Shown here: positions 23,857 to 36,955 of the stretch, in pieces
How positions within the stretch are numbered: position 1 is the stretch's first letter
How the letters are laid out: every line of letters begins with the position of its first letter
Assembly: GCF_031755915.1 (NCBI RefSeq)
Contig: NC_083381.1
Coordinates: forward strand, 7,886,501-7,950,500
Length of the DNA stretch: 64,000 nt
Reading direction: 5' to 3'
From: Ziziphus jujuba
Lineage: Eukaryota > Streptophyta > Magnoliopsida > Rosales > Rhamnaceae
Made by a program: the position numbers and the translations under genes
Notes under the pieces: generated by a model
Databases searched by the model: none
Seen by the model: the letters and a program-made list of their open reading frames with translations, nothing else
Told to the model about the DNA's origin: nothing

Positions 23857-24929
23857 ATGGCTGTGTCTGTGTTTGGCAACCCCATTACCAACTCTACTTT
23901 AGAGCGCACGCCTGAGTTCGCTGGAAATAAAAATATACAAAAAATAGACAGGGCTCGTGCGGCTCTTAGCATCATAAACTCGGATGGTAAGCATGGAAGC
24001 AGTCTTCAGCACGTGGAGAACCTGAAGGAGACATTGGGTACTATCGCAGGTGTTAACGTTGTAACAATTGGAAGTGTGTCCAATGCCACTGGAGACACTG
24101 TCAATTTTGTAACCCACCATAATTGGGTTGGGGAAAATGCACTTCCTCCATACCCGGCGGTGATTGAAAATGGCCAATCGGGTGGGTTTTTGCACGTTAC
24201 AAAGAGTAATGTAATTATTCCCCCTGGCAAAGTTCGGGGCTCAGCTGGGGCTGTTGTGTATCGTGGTCAAAATGTCTTTGGAGTAGACTGTGATGTTTTG
24301 TTGGCATGGAACAACCCTTCTGATTCTTCCCTGAAAAAGACGGTAAGTTTTAACTTTGGGTTATTTATTATACCTTAGTTTGACAAAGTTTAATTTAAGA
24401 TCCTTAATTTTTTTTAAAACTTTTTTAAATACTCTTTATATTTTTAAAGTTTTATGCATTAAATCCTTAACAAAACTCTAACGATTCATCCATTTATAAA
24501 CCCAAATTCTCTCTTCTTCTTTTTTTATTTGTTCCAATCGTTACAATTTAGACTTTTTTATTTCAATTACCTGTGATTTAGACACTTTAGTTTTCTAAAT
24601 ATGCATTTTCATGCACTCTAGCTAATTTCAAATCCAAGTTAACTGTTGTTTACCAAAAATTTTTTAAGTCAGGCGAGTACATTCATGCTATTTGATTGCT
24701 TTTTATATAAGTGATTTTGAAAAACTTATTAATATACATTCTGCAGGCATATACTACGGTTCAAGAACGTGGTTACTTTGGAAAGGTCGACTGGGAAAAA
24801 ATATATAAGAAACTGATAGAGTCTGGCAATAAAAGTGAAAGTCAATGGAATGGGTTCGTGTCAAATGTCAAGATTCGTAAAATTGGCGAATTCACCGTAT
24901 TTGAGGCGGTGCTCAAGCTGAAAGAGTAA
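23857..24929 (+). CDS. 23-kDa jasmonate-induced protein (JIP23)-like protein, two exons
   Basis: Exon 1 is 23857-24342 (donor GTAAGT at 24343) and exon 2 is 24747-24929 (acceptor CTGCAG ending 24746). The joint falls between codons and gives 222 residues. Features matching what I know of the plant JIP23 family, described in barley and Atriplex, are an N-terminal VFGNPITN, an IINSDGKHGSSLQHVENLK block, SNATGDTVNFVTHHNW, PPYPAVIENGQ, GAVVYRG, and a C-terminal EWN-like SQWNGFVSNVKI segment. Length is typical of the family. There is no signal peptide or membrane segment, so it is probably soluble and cytosolic. The biochemical role of this family is not established. The start at 23857 is preferred over the in-frame ATG at 23833 because the family begins MA-VFG and the context GACATGG is good. 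The gene is a tandem duplicate of the partial copy at 1-41. Alternative: a generic plant stress protein of unknown function. Confidence 0.85.
24343..24746 (+). other. Intron of the JIP23-like gene
   Basis: A 404-base AT-rich intron bounded by GTAAGT and TTCTGCAG. The reading frame closes shortly after the donor (stop at 24376-24378) and resumes in frame at the acceptor, and the family's C-terminal region begins immediately with AYTTVQERGYFGKVDW. T-rich runs precede the acceptor. Confidence 0.85.
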
Positions 24930-26234
24930 TTGAAACTGCATCGCGCCTTCTACTGGAGCAGACTATGCCCAAGAACAAACACTAAAAGAAATAAAGCGAT
25001 AACATATATACATATATATGTAGTAGAATAATTGCCAAGTCTTTCGTACTGTGGCAGTGTAATGGTGTACTACTTTTAATAGTAAATGCATGCCTAGTTT
25101 TCAATTAACGTATGTTTGAATTTATTACCAAAAAGAAAAAAATGTATGCTTGAATGAAAAACTATCTGTTATTTCTAATTACAGCATCTTTCTATAAAAG
25201 CAAGCAAGTAAATATTAGAAATAAATTGATTAATTAAAACTACATGCATAATTAAAAGTTTTAGTAGCAACAAAGTATGATTTAACCACAAATTAAAATT
25301 ACACTGAAGCTCAAAACTTCTTTCTTTTAGATTTTGTTTATATATTACATGAGATTTCTTCATTTGTTAAAATTGGGAAAGCAAGTTCGAGTTCGTTATC
25401 TATTTATTTTTTTTATTGGAGAAGCAGATTCAAAGTAGATGTCTTGAATCCAACCACAACACAAATCTTTGGCAATGAAGCCAAATACTTGATTGTTTAG
25501 TGTAAGCGCATAGAACGTATAAGTAATAAAGAAAGAAAGTAGAGTATCGTTCCCACAAATATCGATTGTTAAAAGCAAACAAGTATTATATCTAAATGTC
25601 AAAGATTTTTACTTGCTAATTTTATTTAGGAAATCAAATACAAGAACAAATTTGCAAGAAATCATAAGTTCACTTTGAAATTAACCACTAATTTTGCGAA
25701 TTCAAAAGATATAAAAGAAGCACCAACAATTGCATTTGAAATTCCAATAATTATATTTTAAGGATCTTGACTTCACCAAATCTCATATGTAATTACTTAA
25801 TTGGTAATTAAAATCTTCCTTCATATCCAATTATAAACCAAGGGTTGCTAATTTCACTTACACTCCCAACTTTAAGGTCATCATGACCTTCTATAGAGTT
25901 ACTTATCGAAATCCTAGAATGGCTTCCTACTAGAGAAAACCCTACCGAAAATTATACATAAAATTTGGTAGCATCTCCTCTATAAATTGGATTTTCCCAA
26001 GTATTTCTCACACAGAAAACTTATTCTGAAAATATACATCTATTTCATTCCTCCTCACTTACTATAAGTTTCCATAAATTTATAAGACTTCAATAATAAT
26101 AACATAGGAATGCAAATATGAGTAAAAATTACTAAAATGTAAACACCTTTATATCTATAGGGACCTTTTTTAGAGCTTGCTACCTGAACCCCAAGATAGT
26201 CCCGACTCTTTCCAAGTTTTTATTTAGCATCAAA
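24930..26234. other. 3' flank of the JIP23-like gene (paralogous to 42-1351)
   Basis: Alignable throughout with 42-1351, with scattered substitutions and a few indels. No conserved frame and no other recognisable element. Confidence 0.7.
24990..24995 (+). terminator. Poly(A) signal AATAAA of the JIP23-like gene
   Basis: AATAAA lies 61 bases after the stop codon, at the same place as in the upstream copy. Confidence 0.5.
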
Positions 26235-29157
26235 TGTAACACCCCGTTCAAAAGTACATTGGAAATCTTCTTGCGTTGACAGCAGTTGACCAAGTGGGGC
26301 CAAATTTGACTTTTTGGTCTGGATGATTGAAGCGCCATTGTGAACTACGCATCAGCCCAAGTTCATAGACTAATAGCACGTCAAAAATGGAGCTACAGTT
26401 TGAAAGTTCTGATCAAAACAAGATATGGTCCAAACTGTCCAATGGTGTTGAATTTGACTTTTTATTTTGTGAAATTTTTTTTTTATTCATATAAGATTTT
26501 GACGTACTCATCGAGATGAGTTAATAGACTAGCGGTATGCTTAATTCGGACATTTGGTTAGAAAGTTATGAACCTGCGAAGTTTTTTAAGACAGCATTTA
26601 ATGTGTATTGATCTGTATATGTGTGCACAGTGCCCAATAATACTGTGCCACATGTCACATTTTTGGGCCTACTTGTGAGTGCACAGTGGCATCAACGGGC
26701 ATTTTGATTGGGCAAGAAGGGGAGAGAAGGAAGAGATAGAAGCAGAAAGATGAGAAAAAAAGAGGAGAGAGAGGGAGAACTAGCCTTATGTTCTTGACCC
26801 ATTTTCGGCCACCCACCTTGTACATGCGCCTGACCACCACCACTGCCCCTTCATTTCCGGCTGACCACTTGAGTTTCATGGCAAACTTATGTGCCCAGAT
26901 CCGCTGTTTTCCAGTGAGTAACCCGTTTCCTTTTCTGTTCGATTTCTCCCAAACCAGCCACCCATTCTCGACACCGCCTGTTCCATTGGCTTACCCATCC
27001 TCCGATCTATCTCCCCACCAAAAATCATGGCAAATGGCCCCCGGACGCGCCATAGGGGATGACGGTTTCTGGTGACCACAGTGACTCGTCAGAAATGCAA
27101 GGGGTGACAGTTTCCGATGACCACGGCGACTCATCGGAAAACTTGGTTCCAGCAAGTTTCCGATGACACCTTCTACCGTTTCCCACTAATTTGACCTCTC
27201 TAAATCAAAATCCGAGGTCCTTTTCCCCCAATTCTTGACGGATTGAGAGATTTCAGCATATTAAACCTGGGACCTTTCTAGCGAGATTTCGGCCACCATA
27301 GGTCCGATCTCTGAAAGGTAAGCCTTAATCCATGATCCTTGCATCATAAGCTTTATTTTGGCATATTATTTGTGAATTTTGGTTAATGTTTGTTTTAGCT
27401 CCCTTGGATACCTATGTGTAATATACCCAATTAAAATATTACTTTAATCGGTTTTATGTAACCTTGGTATTTTAGGAGTACGTGTGAGTTGTGGAGTAGA
27501 TCCCATTGAGAATTTTAATTGATACACATGCTCAAGGTGAGTGACCCACCTCAAAGTTATTTTGGGTTGATAAATTGTATATATTTTATGATGATTATAT
27601 ATTTGGAAATTATATTTCATGTGTTAAACATTTAGTAAATTTCTATTTGGAATTTTGATACCAAAATTGAATGAATTAAAAATAATTGTGCACTAAGAAA
27701 TATTTTGATTTTAAGAATTTCATTGATTTCGAATTTTGTTAGTAATTGTTAAATTTTATTGTTGAAATATTGTGTAATTAAAAATATTTTCATGTGAATT
27801 TTCATATATATTCAATATTTAAGAGAATTTCCATTCAAATTTACATTGCCAGATTATGATAGTTTTTAATGTATGTGTTGTTGCCAAAAATATATTTGGA
27901 GATTTAAAGGATTTATGGTTTTAAATCCTTATTAATTATTTTTTTCTTATTATTGAAATTATGATGCATAATAAAGGTGTTCACATCAATTTAGTTATAT
28001 AGGGATTTATATGATTTTAATATTATTTTTGGTAGGTATTGATTTTACGGATTTGAAAGAAAATATTTATTTTAAATTTATTATGCATTGATGAATTGTG
28101 AAATTTAACTATGCATGAATTTTACGTGGATTTAAAGATATCTTTGATTTTAAATTGATTTTTATGGATTTCAAAAAAAAATATTGTTTTAAATTATTAT
28201 GTTTCAAAAATATATGTATGCATTTAAAATTTGAGGATTTGATTTTATGCCATTGGAAATTTCATGTATTTATACTGATATATTTAAATTGATGGATTTG
28301 AAATTTATGGATTTAATGTAATGAATTTACGTTGATGGTTTAAAGGAAATGTGGATTTGTGGATTTGAAAGAAGATATTTAATCCAGTGATATTTATGAA
28401 ATTTCGAAATTTGAAAAATGTATAATTTTACTGGTTGTAAATGCATCATACAGTATTGGTGTTTTGTAGTGTATATGCAGATATGTTTAGCGCGCAGGTT
28501 TATAGGGTCATCCTGTGTGATGCTATGGACCTGAAGGCTGGCAGGGTATAGTGCAAAGTGAACATCAGCCACCCCCTCCATAGCCGGGATGATTGTTGAT
28601 AGCAGCGGTGCTATGGGATGCCACGTGACCGTATGTCGGTTTCTCTCTTTAACCTCCCTGTCAAGCGGTGTTCGGGACACTGGATATCATTGGGCATCAT
28701 TGGTATATAGTTTGGTGCATCAAATGTGTTTCTCGATACCATTTCAAAATAAATATTTTAAAAGAGTATTTAAAATTAAAATGTATTTAACAATGTTTTT
28801 ATCATTTATTTAACTAATGTTTTAAAATTATATTTTAGCATGATTTTATTATTTAAATGGGTTGATGAATTAAAATGGATTTTATCCGTATTTTTACCAT
28901 TCATTTCAAATTAATGTTTTAAGATTTTATTTATCTTTAAAATGTGTTTAATGTGTTTTATCATTGTTTCTATTGATGCCTCAAATTGTATTTTATCACA
29001 TTTTATCATGTATTTTAAATTGATGTCAATGCGTTTTATCAAGATTTTAATATTTATTTTAAATTGGTGTTTTACAATTTCATTTTACCAAGTTGGTATT
29101 ATTTATTTAAATTTGATATTTTAAATTCTAAATTATATGTATTCTATTTGCGTTTTA
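26235..29157 (+). mobile_element. Paralogous copy of the 1352-4982 LTR, truncated at its 3' side
   Basis: It begins TGTAACACCCCG directly after the same flank (GCATCAAA here, GCACCAGA in copy 1). It follows 1352-4260 to the end, including GTGAGTGACCCACCT and TTCTCTCTTTAACCTCC. It stops abruptly at GCGTTTTA, where copy 1 continues TTTGATTATGG. The shared insertion site shows the LTR was present before the segmental duplication. Confidence 0.85.
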
Positions 29158-29171
29158 GGGTTTAGGGTTTA
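29154..29171 (+). repeat. Interstitial telomere-type repeat at a breakpoint
   Basis: Two perfect TTTAGGG units (29154-29160, 29161-29167) followed by TTTA lie exactly where the duplicated LTR ends and a different LTR fragment begins. Confidence 0.75.
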
Positions 29172-30352
29172 AGATAATGCAGAGTGAGCACCAGCTGTCA
29201 TCTCCCTTGATTTCAGGATAGCTGTAATTGTAAATTAGCGTGCATATATGTGTATGACCATCCTGTGGGAGCTGTAAGCCCGAGGTATGGCGAATATAGT
29301 GCATAATAAACATCAATCACCCTCCTCTTGGTTGAAGGATGATTGTTTTAGCCATGAAACATTTTTAGCAATCGGTGCCGCAAGATGCTAAGATGACTAA
29401 TTACAAATTTCTCTCTTTAACCTCTCCATCAGGTAGTGCTCAGGACACCGAATATTATTTTGCACCACGTGATTATCGTATGGTGTATCAAGTATCTTTT
29501 TTATATGTACGTATATGTATATATTATATTATGTTTGTATGTACTACACCGTACTAGAGCAACAATCTGATTCAGTCTATGAATTCTTAGCCCCGTAATT
29601 CTACTGCTTACGAGTCTAGGGGGTCGGATGGCTATTATAAGCAACCATCCCAAACCGTATTGGTAACAGTGTACATGTGACAACTGATATCATGTGATTG
29701 CATATTAGCATATTATAAGGTATCGTATGTACCTCCGCTATGAATGTGCATATTTTATAGTAGATTTAAAATTTTAAAATTTTATTTTACTTTATTTTTT
29801 TTTATCTTATCTATTCATAATTATGATTTTCTATTATTACCTTTATTTGTTGTTATTATTATTATGATTATTATTATTAAAATTATTAATTGTTGTGATT
29901 GTTATTATTATTGTTATTAATATTGTTATTGTTATTATTTATTATTTATTATTATTATTATTATTATCATTATTATTTGTCATTATTCTTATTAATATTA
30001 TTATTATTATCATTATTGTAAATTATTATTGTATTTATTATAATTATTTTTATTGTTATTATCATGTATTATTGTTGTTATTATCATCATCATCATCATC
30101 ATCATCATCATACGGTGGCCTTAGGGCAAGTATTGCAGCTTTTGGGCAACTATTACAGTCTTTGGGCAAGTATAATGACCTTCAGACATATGGTATGATA
30201 TAGGAGTGTGTTTTCTGCATATGGAATTTTTGGGGCTTGCTCAACCCGTAGGGGAGATGCTGCCAGATTTTCTATAAGAAGGTCCAGTAGGATTTTCGCT
30301 AGAATCAGGGCTTATCTAGGGTTCCAATAAAGGATCTTGTATGGGTCCTAAC
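29172..30352 (+). mobile_element. 3' fragment of a related LTR subfamily
   Basis: It enters inside the LTR at AATGCAGAGTGAGCACCAG, carries TTCTCTCTTTAACCTC (about 29410), a long ATT/ATC-repeat zone (about 29840-30112) and a short minisatellite patch (30115-30185). It ends at TGGGTCCTAACA (30352). The beginning is missing. No coding sequence: the 102-codon frame over 29895-30203 is low-complexity Ile/Leu/Ser. Confidence 0.75.
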
Positions 30353-31363
30353 AGATGTGGTATATACAAACATAACAATTATATTTATACATATATATAT
30401 ATATATATGAAAAAAAAATACTTGATGCAACATACAATATACTAGTGGTGCCATACAGTACCCAGCATCCTGGGCACTACCTGATGAGGAAGTTAAAATG
30501 AGAAACTTACAATCGATCACTTTGGCATCTCACAGAATTGATTGCTAAAAATTTACCATGGCTAAAACAATCATCCTCCAATCGAGAGGAAGGTGGCTGA
30601 TGCTCAATGTGCACTATACTTGGCGTATCTCAGGTGCATATCTCCCACAATATGGCCATACAAACGTTTGCGCTAACTCATAATAACCAACCATCCTGCG
30701 GCCAAAGGGGAAATGGATGGTGCTCACTCTACATTATACTTTCCTACCCTTTCTCAACACAGCTCATAAGGACGACCATGAATATAAGTTACACATTGAT
30801 CCATAATATATTAAACAACCATCTTGCGGCCAAGGAGGAGGTGGCTAATGATCACTCTGCAATTATACTTGTCAACTCTCAGGTACATGGCACACACAAG
30901 ATAACCATATCATAAACAACCATCATGCAGCAAAGGAGGGAGACAACTGATACTCACTGTGCAAATATACTTACCAAGCTTTAGGTCTATGGCACCCACA
31001 GGATATCCATAATATAATAAACAATGATGTATAGGATGGCCATATATACTTGCACACTAATCGACAATACAATTCAAAATACCAGTACTGTATCGTACAT
31101 TGAAAAACTATAAAATTTTAGAATGTCATTAATACCGAAATTTGATAAAACACAACAAAGTTTATACACTTTTACTACATTCATAAAATTTCATATTTTT
31201 ATTAAATTATCACATATATCCAACGATTCTAATTAAAATTAATTGCTACCAACATGATTTCAATTTCACAAATACTCAAATGTACAAATATATATTTTAT
31301 ACACTAAAAATTATTATTATTCTTAAATCTTTAAAATTTATTTATGCAAAATTTATATTAAAT

Positions 31364-34300
31364 TGTAACACCTCGTCCTGAAGTACATCGAAATTTTCTC
31401 AAGTTGACCGAAGTTGACAGGGTTTGACTGTCGTTAATCGAGAGGTCAAACTTTGACTTTTTGATTCGGATAGAATTCCAAGTTGACTGAGGCATCATTG
31501 TGAAGTACGTGTCATCTCGAGTTCGTAGACTATTAGTACATCGAAAACGGAGCTATGGTTTGGAAGTTATGAGCAAAACAAGTTGAGATCCGAATTGTTG
31601 GAAGGTACCCGTGTTGACTTTTTATTCTTGCATAATTTGGATTTAAATCCTACATGGTAGTAAAGTACTTGTCGATATAAGTTCTTGGACTAAAGGCACG
31701 TTTAAATCGGACCTACGATTGAAAAGTTACGAGTTTGTAAAATTATATTTATTTTTTCCGAGACTGATTTTATCGAATAAGATAATATTCAAAGGAGACT
31801 TTTAAGTATGGTACATGTGACCAAATAGGATACGCCATGTCATATTTATAAAGCACCACGTGTCATCCCCAAATAGAATATCATATTATTATTTTTATTA
31901 TTTTATTATTTATTTTTATATTTCTTTTTCTTTCTCTTTTCTTTTCTGTTTTTTTCCTTTCAGAGCATGTGGGCAAATAGCCCCTTCTCCTTCTTCTTCT
32001 TTCTTCTCCCCTCTTACTTTCTCTCTCTCTCCCATCGGGCCCCCCATATTCACCCTCCCCAGCCGCCGCATGGCCCCACCCGCCAGACGGCGTGGTGGCC
32101 CACGATTGGGCGAACTAGGGCATTGAATCGTTGACAGGCTAGCCGGCGGACATGCCGAGATCGCCGCTCAAAGCCGGCAGCCGGCATTTCTTGATTGGCC
32201 AATTTTTTGGCGGCCACCGGTCGAATGGTTTGTCCCACTCCCTACTTTTTGACCCCTTAGTTCCAAAAATGATCTCTATTTGTCCAATTTCTAAACAGAT
32301 TGTGAGATGCATGAAAGGGAAGCTTGGCCAAAACTTCCCGATCAAATTCTGGCCACCACCACCTAAGTTGTGGCCAATGGGGGTTAGAAATGTGTTCCTT
32401 GCCTCATTAGCTTTCTATGGGTACCTCATTTACGAATTATGGTGGAGTATTTTAAAAAATGCCATTTTTGTGAATAAAATATTATTATTTTAATGTGGTA
32501 ATTTGAAAAATATATTTGTTTAATATTTAAATAATTCTTTATATTGAAGATGTCAAATTTATGTTGAATTGAATAAGTATGGTCTAGAAATAATATTTTC
32601 GAAAATTTAGGAAACTGTAGTTTTAAGTCACTGTTAAATTATTATTAAATTAATGCTAATTTTGCTGTGAGGTTATGGCACCTATTAGAATGTAATTTTA
32701 TATACTTAATTATATGTGAAATTGTATGTGGTTCTAATGATAATTGGTATGAATTGATTTGAAGGTTGAGGAGTTGATTGTATTAAATTACATTGATAAA
32801 CAAAAGCATTTTTATGTGTTTGATTATTTACTTATTTATGGAATTGAATTATTGTCGAAGGGATTAATTTTATGAAATTATGATTTAAATTTTATTAAGT
32901 TTATTGTTCATTGAAATGTTGAAGTTTTGATGCATAAATAATGCATTTATGTGATTTTAATTATGTATGAGTTTTATATATTTTTCTTTATATTGTTTTG
33001 ATGTAAATTGATTTTATAAATTTGAAGAAAAATATTTATTTAAATTTTAGAACTTTCAAAAAAAATATATATATATATATATAGATATATATCTATATAT
33101 ATTTATGCATTAATTAATAAACTTGATTTTTATCTAATTTTATCAAAACTCATTATTTTAATAATACTATAAAAATTTAGAACTTTTCTTCATGCATCAT
33201 ACACGTATCGGTGTTCTGCATACGTGGATATGATTAGCGCACATGTGGATATAATTAGCATGCATGTGGATATGATTAGTGCACAGGCTTATTTATAGGG
33301 TTGTCCTGTGATTAGCAACAGTGCTGTGGGACGCCACGCGACCATATGTCGGTTTCTCTCTTTAACCTTCCTATCAGGCGGTGCTTTGGGATGCTACGCA
33401 CCGTCGGGTACCACCGGTATATAGTATGTGCATCAAATAGCTTTATATATATATATATATGTATGTTATGCTTGTCTGTATTACACCGCATGGGCAACGA
33501 TTTGATGTGGTCCATGAAGAGCTAGCCTTGTAACTTTGTTGCCTATGAGTCCAGGGGATCGGATGGCCAATATAGGCAACCATCTCGAACTGTATTGGTG
33601 ACAAAATACCGGAGATAGCTAGAATCATAAATCGCATAACATATTAGAGAGTATCATTCGTACCTCCAATACAAGTGTATATTTTATAATATGTTTTTAA
33701 TTTTAAAATATTATTTTACTTATATTATCGTAACTATTCATAATCTGATTTTTTCTAACATTATACTTAATGCTTTTATTGTCATCATTACTGTTAATAT
33801 TATTCTTGTTATTCATATTGTTAGTATTATTTATCATGATTTTATTTACAATCATTTTTATTATTATTATTGTTATCATACAGAATCTTTGGGCAAGTGT
33901 CATAGCTTACAGGCAAGAAAGGTAGCCATTGGGTAGCGGGATAGTCCTTGAGGCCACTGTGGTCATGTGATAGCCCTTGAACAGATGATTACCTTCGGAT
34001 AAATATGATAGCCTTGGACATGTATGATAATATGATAGCCTTCAGGCAATTTATATTCATACTATGTTTATCATTAAAATTACTGCTATTATTTTTATTG
34101 TTGATGTGGTGATTGTTTTATTTTTCCTTCTATATTACGTATCGATGTATTTTTTAAATGATATTTGGAATGTATTTGAAATGTACGGCACTAAGTGGGT
34201 GGTGTGGGCAGACGTGAATATCTAAAGGTATAATTTTGTTCTTTACTTGGTAGTTCATTTCTATTGTGTATATGTTCCTATATAGCTGATATCGAAGTAC

Positions 34301-34502
34301 GGCAAATTGTGGAAATTATTGTTGGAAGGGGGAGGAATAAGGGGATATTATTATAAGTGTGTTTCCTGTGTAGAGAATTTTGTGGTAAGTCCTACCCTTA
34401 GGGGAGATGCTGCCGGATTTTCCATCGAAAGGTTCGATGGTGTTTTCTTAGGGCCAGGGCTTGTCTAGCATTTCGGTGAGGGATCTTGGACGGGTCCTGA
34501 CA
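31364..34502 (+). repeat. 5' LTR of the retrotransposon
   Basis: It begins TGTAACACC and ends GGGTCCTGACA. It lacks the GAGATG/CATCTC hairpin of the 1352-type LTRs and carries instead an AT repeat (about 33065-33090) and a minisatellite of TAGCC-TTGGGCAAG-type units (33885-34055), so it belongs to a distinct subfamily. Confidence 0.85.
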
Positions 34503-34503
34503 G

Positions 34504-34524
34504 ATTGCTATCAGAGTGCTAGGT
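34504..34524 (+). other. Primer-binding site (initiator tRNA-Met type)
   Basis: Immediately after the 5' LTR, TGCTATCAGAGTGCTAGGTT closely resembles the usual plant TGGTATCAGAGC primer-binding site complementary to the 3' end of initiator tRNA-Met, with a few changes. Confidence 0.75.
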
Positions 34525-34689
34525 TCCGTTACCCCTGTGTGTTTCAGGATATGATGTGGTGTTATACCTCAGATGGTTAGTCATCACCATATGGTTATGG
34601 TTGGTCAGGGGATGTGGTGATCGAGTAGTCTGAGTATATGGTGAAGGGTTGTAAGACGTACTCATAGTGAGAGACAGTTCGCATGTGTT

Positions 34690-36190
34690 ATTTGACAAGT
34701 TATCTTTCCACTATCTAAAAATGAGATTGACTTTGCGATCGAATTGGCTTCGAACACCATCCTACTTCCTTACAGTCATACCAAGTGGCTCCATCAGAGT
34801 TAAGGGAGCTAAAGGCTCAGTTGTAAGATTTAGCAAGAAAGGTTTCGCTAGACCAAACATAGCATCGTGAAAGGCACTTGTTCTGTTGTGGAGAAGAAGG
34901 ATGATAGTCTAAGATTGTGTATCGACTACTGATGACTCAACAAAGTGATCACCCGTAATCGATACTCATTGCTGAGTATGGATGTGTGTCGATTAACCTC
35001 AAGGTGTCAAGGAGATCCTAAGAGAGGCATACGATTCGATGTATGCGATACACCCTGGAAGTGTGAAGATATATCGAACGCTTATGAAGTATTATTGGAA
35101 GATTAAAATGAAGAAGGAAAGTTGCGGTTTCAAATTAAGGTGTTTAAATTACCAAAAGGTGCAGCAGAAAGACAAAAACCTTCAAGGCTACTTTAACTCT
35201 TGCCTATCCCCATGTGGTAGTGGAAGTGACTTAACATGGATTCCGTATACAAGCTTTCCCCACGGCGAGAGGGTGCAGCATCATTGTGAGAGTGGTTCTC
35301 ACCAAAGAAATTAGCCAAGTTATTTGAGACATGCATTGTAAGTGAACGTGGAAATGTTGATCATCATCACATCTAATAAATATCCACATTTTACTTCACG
35401 ATTATGGCGGAAGTTAACAAATGCATTGGGAGCAAGATTAAATTACAGTACTACCTTTCATCCACAGATTGACGGACAAGCAGATTGTACAATTCAACCT
35501 TGGAGGACATGCTATGATCGTATATCATGCAACTCCGAGGAAACTAGGATGAACAAGTATCGCTGGTGAAGTTGCTTATAATAATGAGGTTCTATATGGA
35601 AGGCACTATTGAACCCCACTATGTTGCAGTGAAGTGAGTGAGGAGAAGCACCATACGATGACCAACGTGATTGGATCAAATACCTATGGATGACTATGGA
35701 CATGGTGAAGGTCATCAGAGAACGGTTGAAAGCTGCCTAGTATCAACAAAAGAGTTACACCAATGTGCATAGGAAGGATTTGGAATTTGAAGTCGGAGTT
35801 TGGGTTTTCTTGATGTATGTCCATAGAAGGTAGTTGTACGCTTTGGCCTACAAGGAAACTAAGTTCTTGTTATTTTGCTCCCTATGAGAGTATCAAAAGA
35901 ATTGATCCTATGGCATACGAGTAGACTACTGGAAGAGTTAACACAGGTACGTAACACATTTCACGTATCACTGCTATGAAAGGGCATTGAAAATTCATCG
36001 CACGTGTTCAAGATTCCTGACATCAAGTTGAGAGAAGACCTATCATTCGTGGAGTAACCAATACAGCTCTTAGGTGACAAGGAATGCATATTGGTCAACA
36101 AGATTTCTTAAGTCAAAGTCTTGTGGCGGATTCACTTAGTTAAGAAAGTGACATGGGAGCTTGAAGGGCGGATCCGCGACCAATACTCCC
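34690..36190 (+). pseudogene. Decayed gypsy pol: reverse-transcriptase and integrase remnants
   Basis: Stop codons and frameshifts throughout. Around 34725-34990 a reverse-transcriptase N-terminal part is readable (SELRELKAQL, then SLRLCIDY followed by stops). The core with the YxDD box is absent. At 35005-35170 comes an integrase zinc-binding-like part (IHPGSVKIYRTLMKYYW, then CLNYQKVQ, where the second cysteine of the usual CxxC is gone). At about 35380-35510 the integrase C-proximal core SRLWRKLTNALGARLNYS, FHPQIDGQAD is clear. 35580-36190 holds the integrase C-terminal tail (LYGR, IRERLKAA, QKSYTNVHRKDLEFEVG, KVLWRIH, TWELEGRIRDQY). Gag, protease and RNase H are not seen. The protein cannot be functional. 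Confidence 0.8.
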
Positions 36191-36234
36191 ATACATTTTA
36201 GTGACGTACAAAATTTTGATGATGAAATTTTTAT

Positions 36235-36246
36235 AAGGGGGGAAGG
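36235..36246 (+). other. Polypurine tract
   Basis: AAGGGGGGAAGG immediately precedes the 3' LTR, the expected position for the plus-strand primer. Confidence 0.8.
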
Positions 36247-36247
36247 T

Positions 36248-36909
36248 TGTAACACCCCGTCACAAACTACATCAGAATTTTCTCAAGTTGACCGAAGTTG
36301 ACCGGGTTTGACCGTTGTTAACCAAGAGGTCAAACTTTGACTTTTTGATTTGGATAGAACTCTAGGTTAACTAAGGCATCATTGTGAAATACATGTCATC
36401 CCAAGTTTGTAGACTAGTAGCACATCAAAAACGAAGCTACAGTTTGGAAATTATGAGCAAAACTAGTTGAGGTCCAAACTGTTTGAGGGTACCCGAGTTG
36501 ACTTTTTATTCTTGCTTAATTTGGGTATGGCACCTATATGGTTGTAAAGTGCTCATCACTACGAGTTCTTGGACTGGAAGCACGTTTAAATCGGACCTAC
36601 GATTGAAAAGTTACGAGTTCGTAAACTTATATTTATTTTTCCCGAGATTGATTTTACCAGGTAATATAATATTCAAAGGAGACTTCTAAGTATGGTACGT
36701 GTCACCAAATAGGATGCGCCATGTGTTATATTTATAAAGCACCACGTGTTATCCCCAAGTATAATATAATACTATTATTTTTATTATTTTATTATTTATT
36801 TTTATATTTCTTTTTCTTTTTCTTTTCCTTTCTTTTCTTTTCTTTTTTTTTTTTTTTTCCTTTCGGGCTCGTGGGAAAAAAGCCCCTTCTCCTTCTTCTT
36901 TTTTCTTCT

Positions 36910-36955
<46 letters not shown>

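Noticed and set aside
29895..30203. 102-codon Ile/Leu/Ser-rich frame, membrane-protein-like
   Set aside because: Translation of ATT and ATC simple repeats within an LTR fragment.
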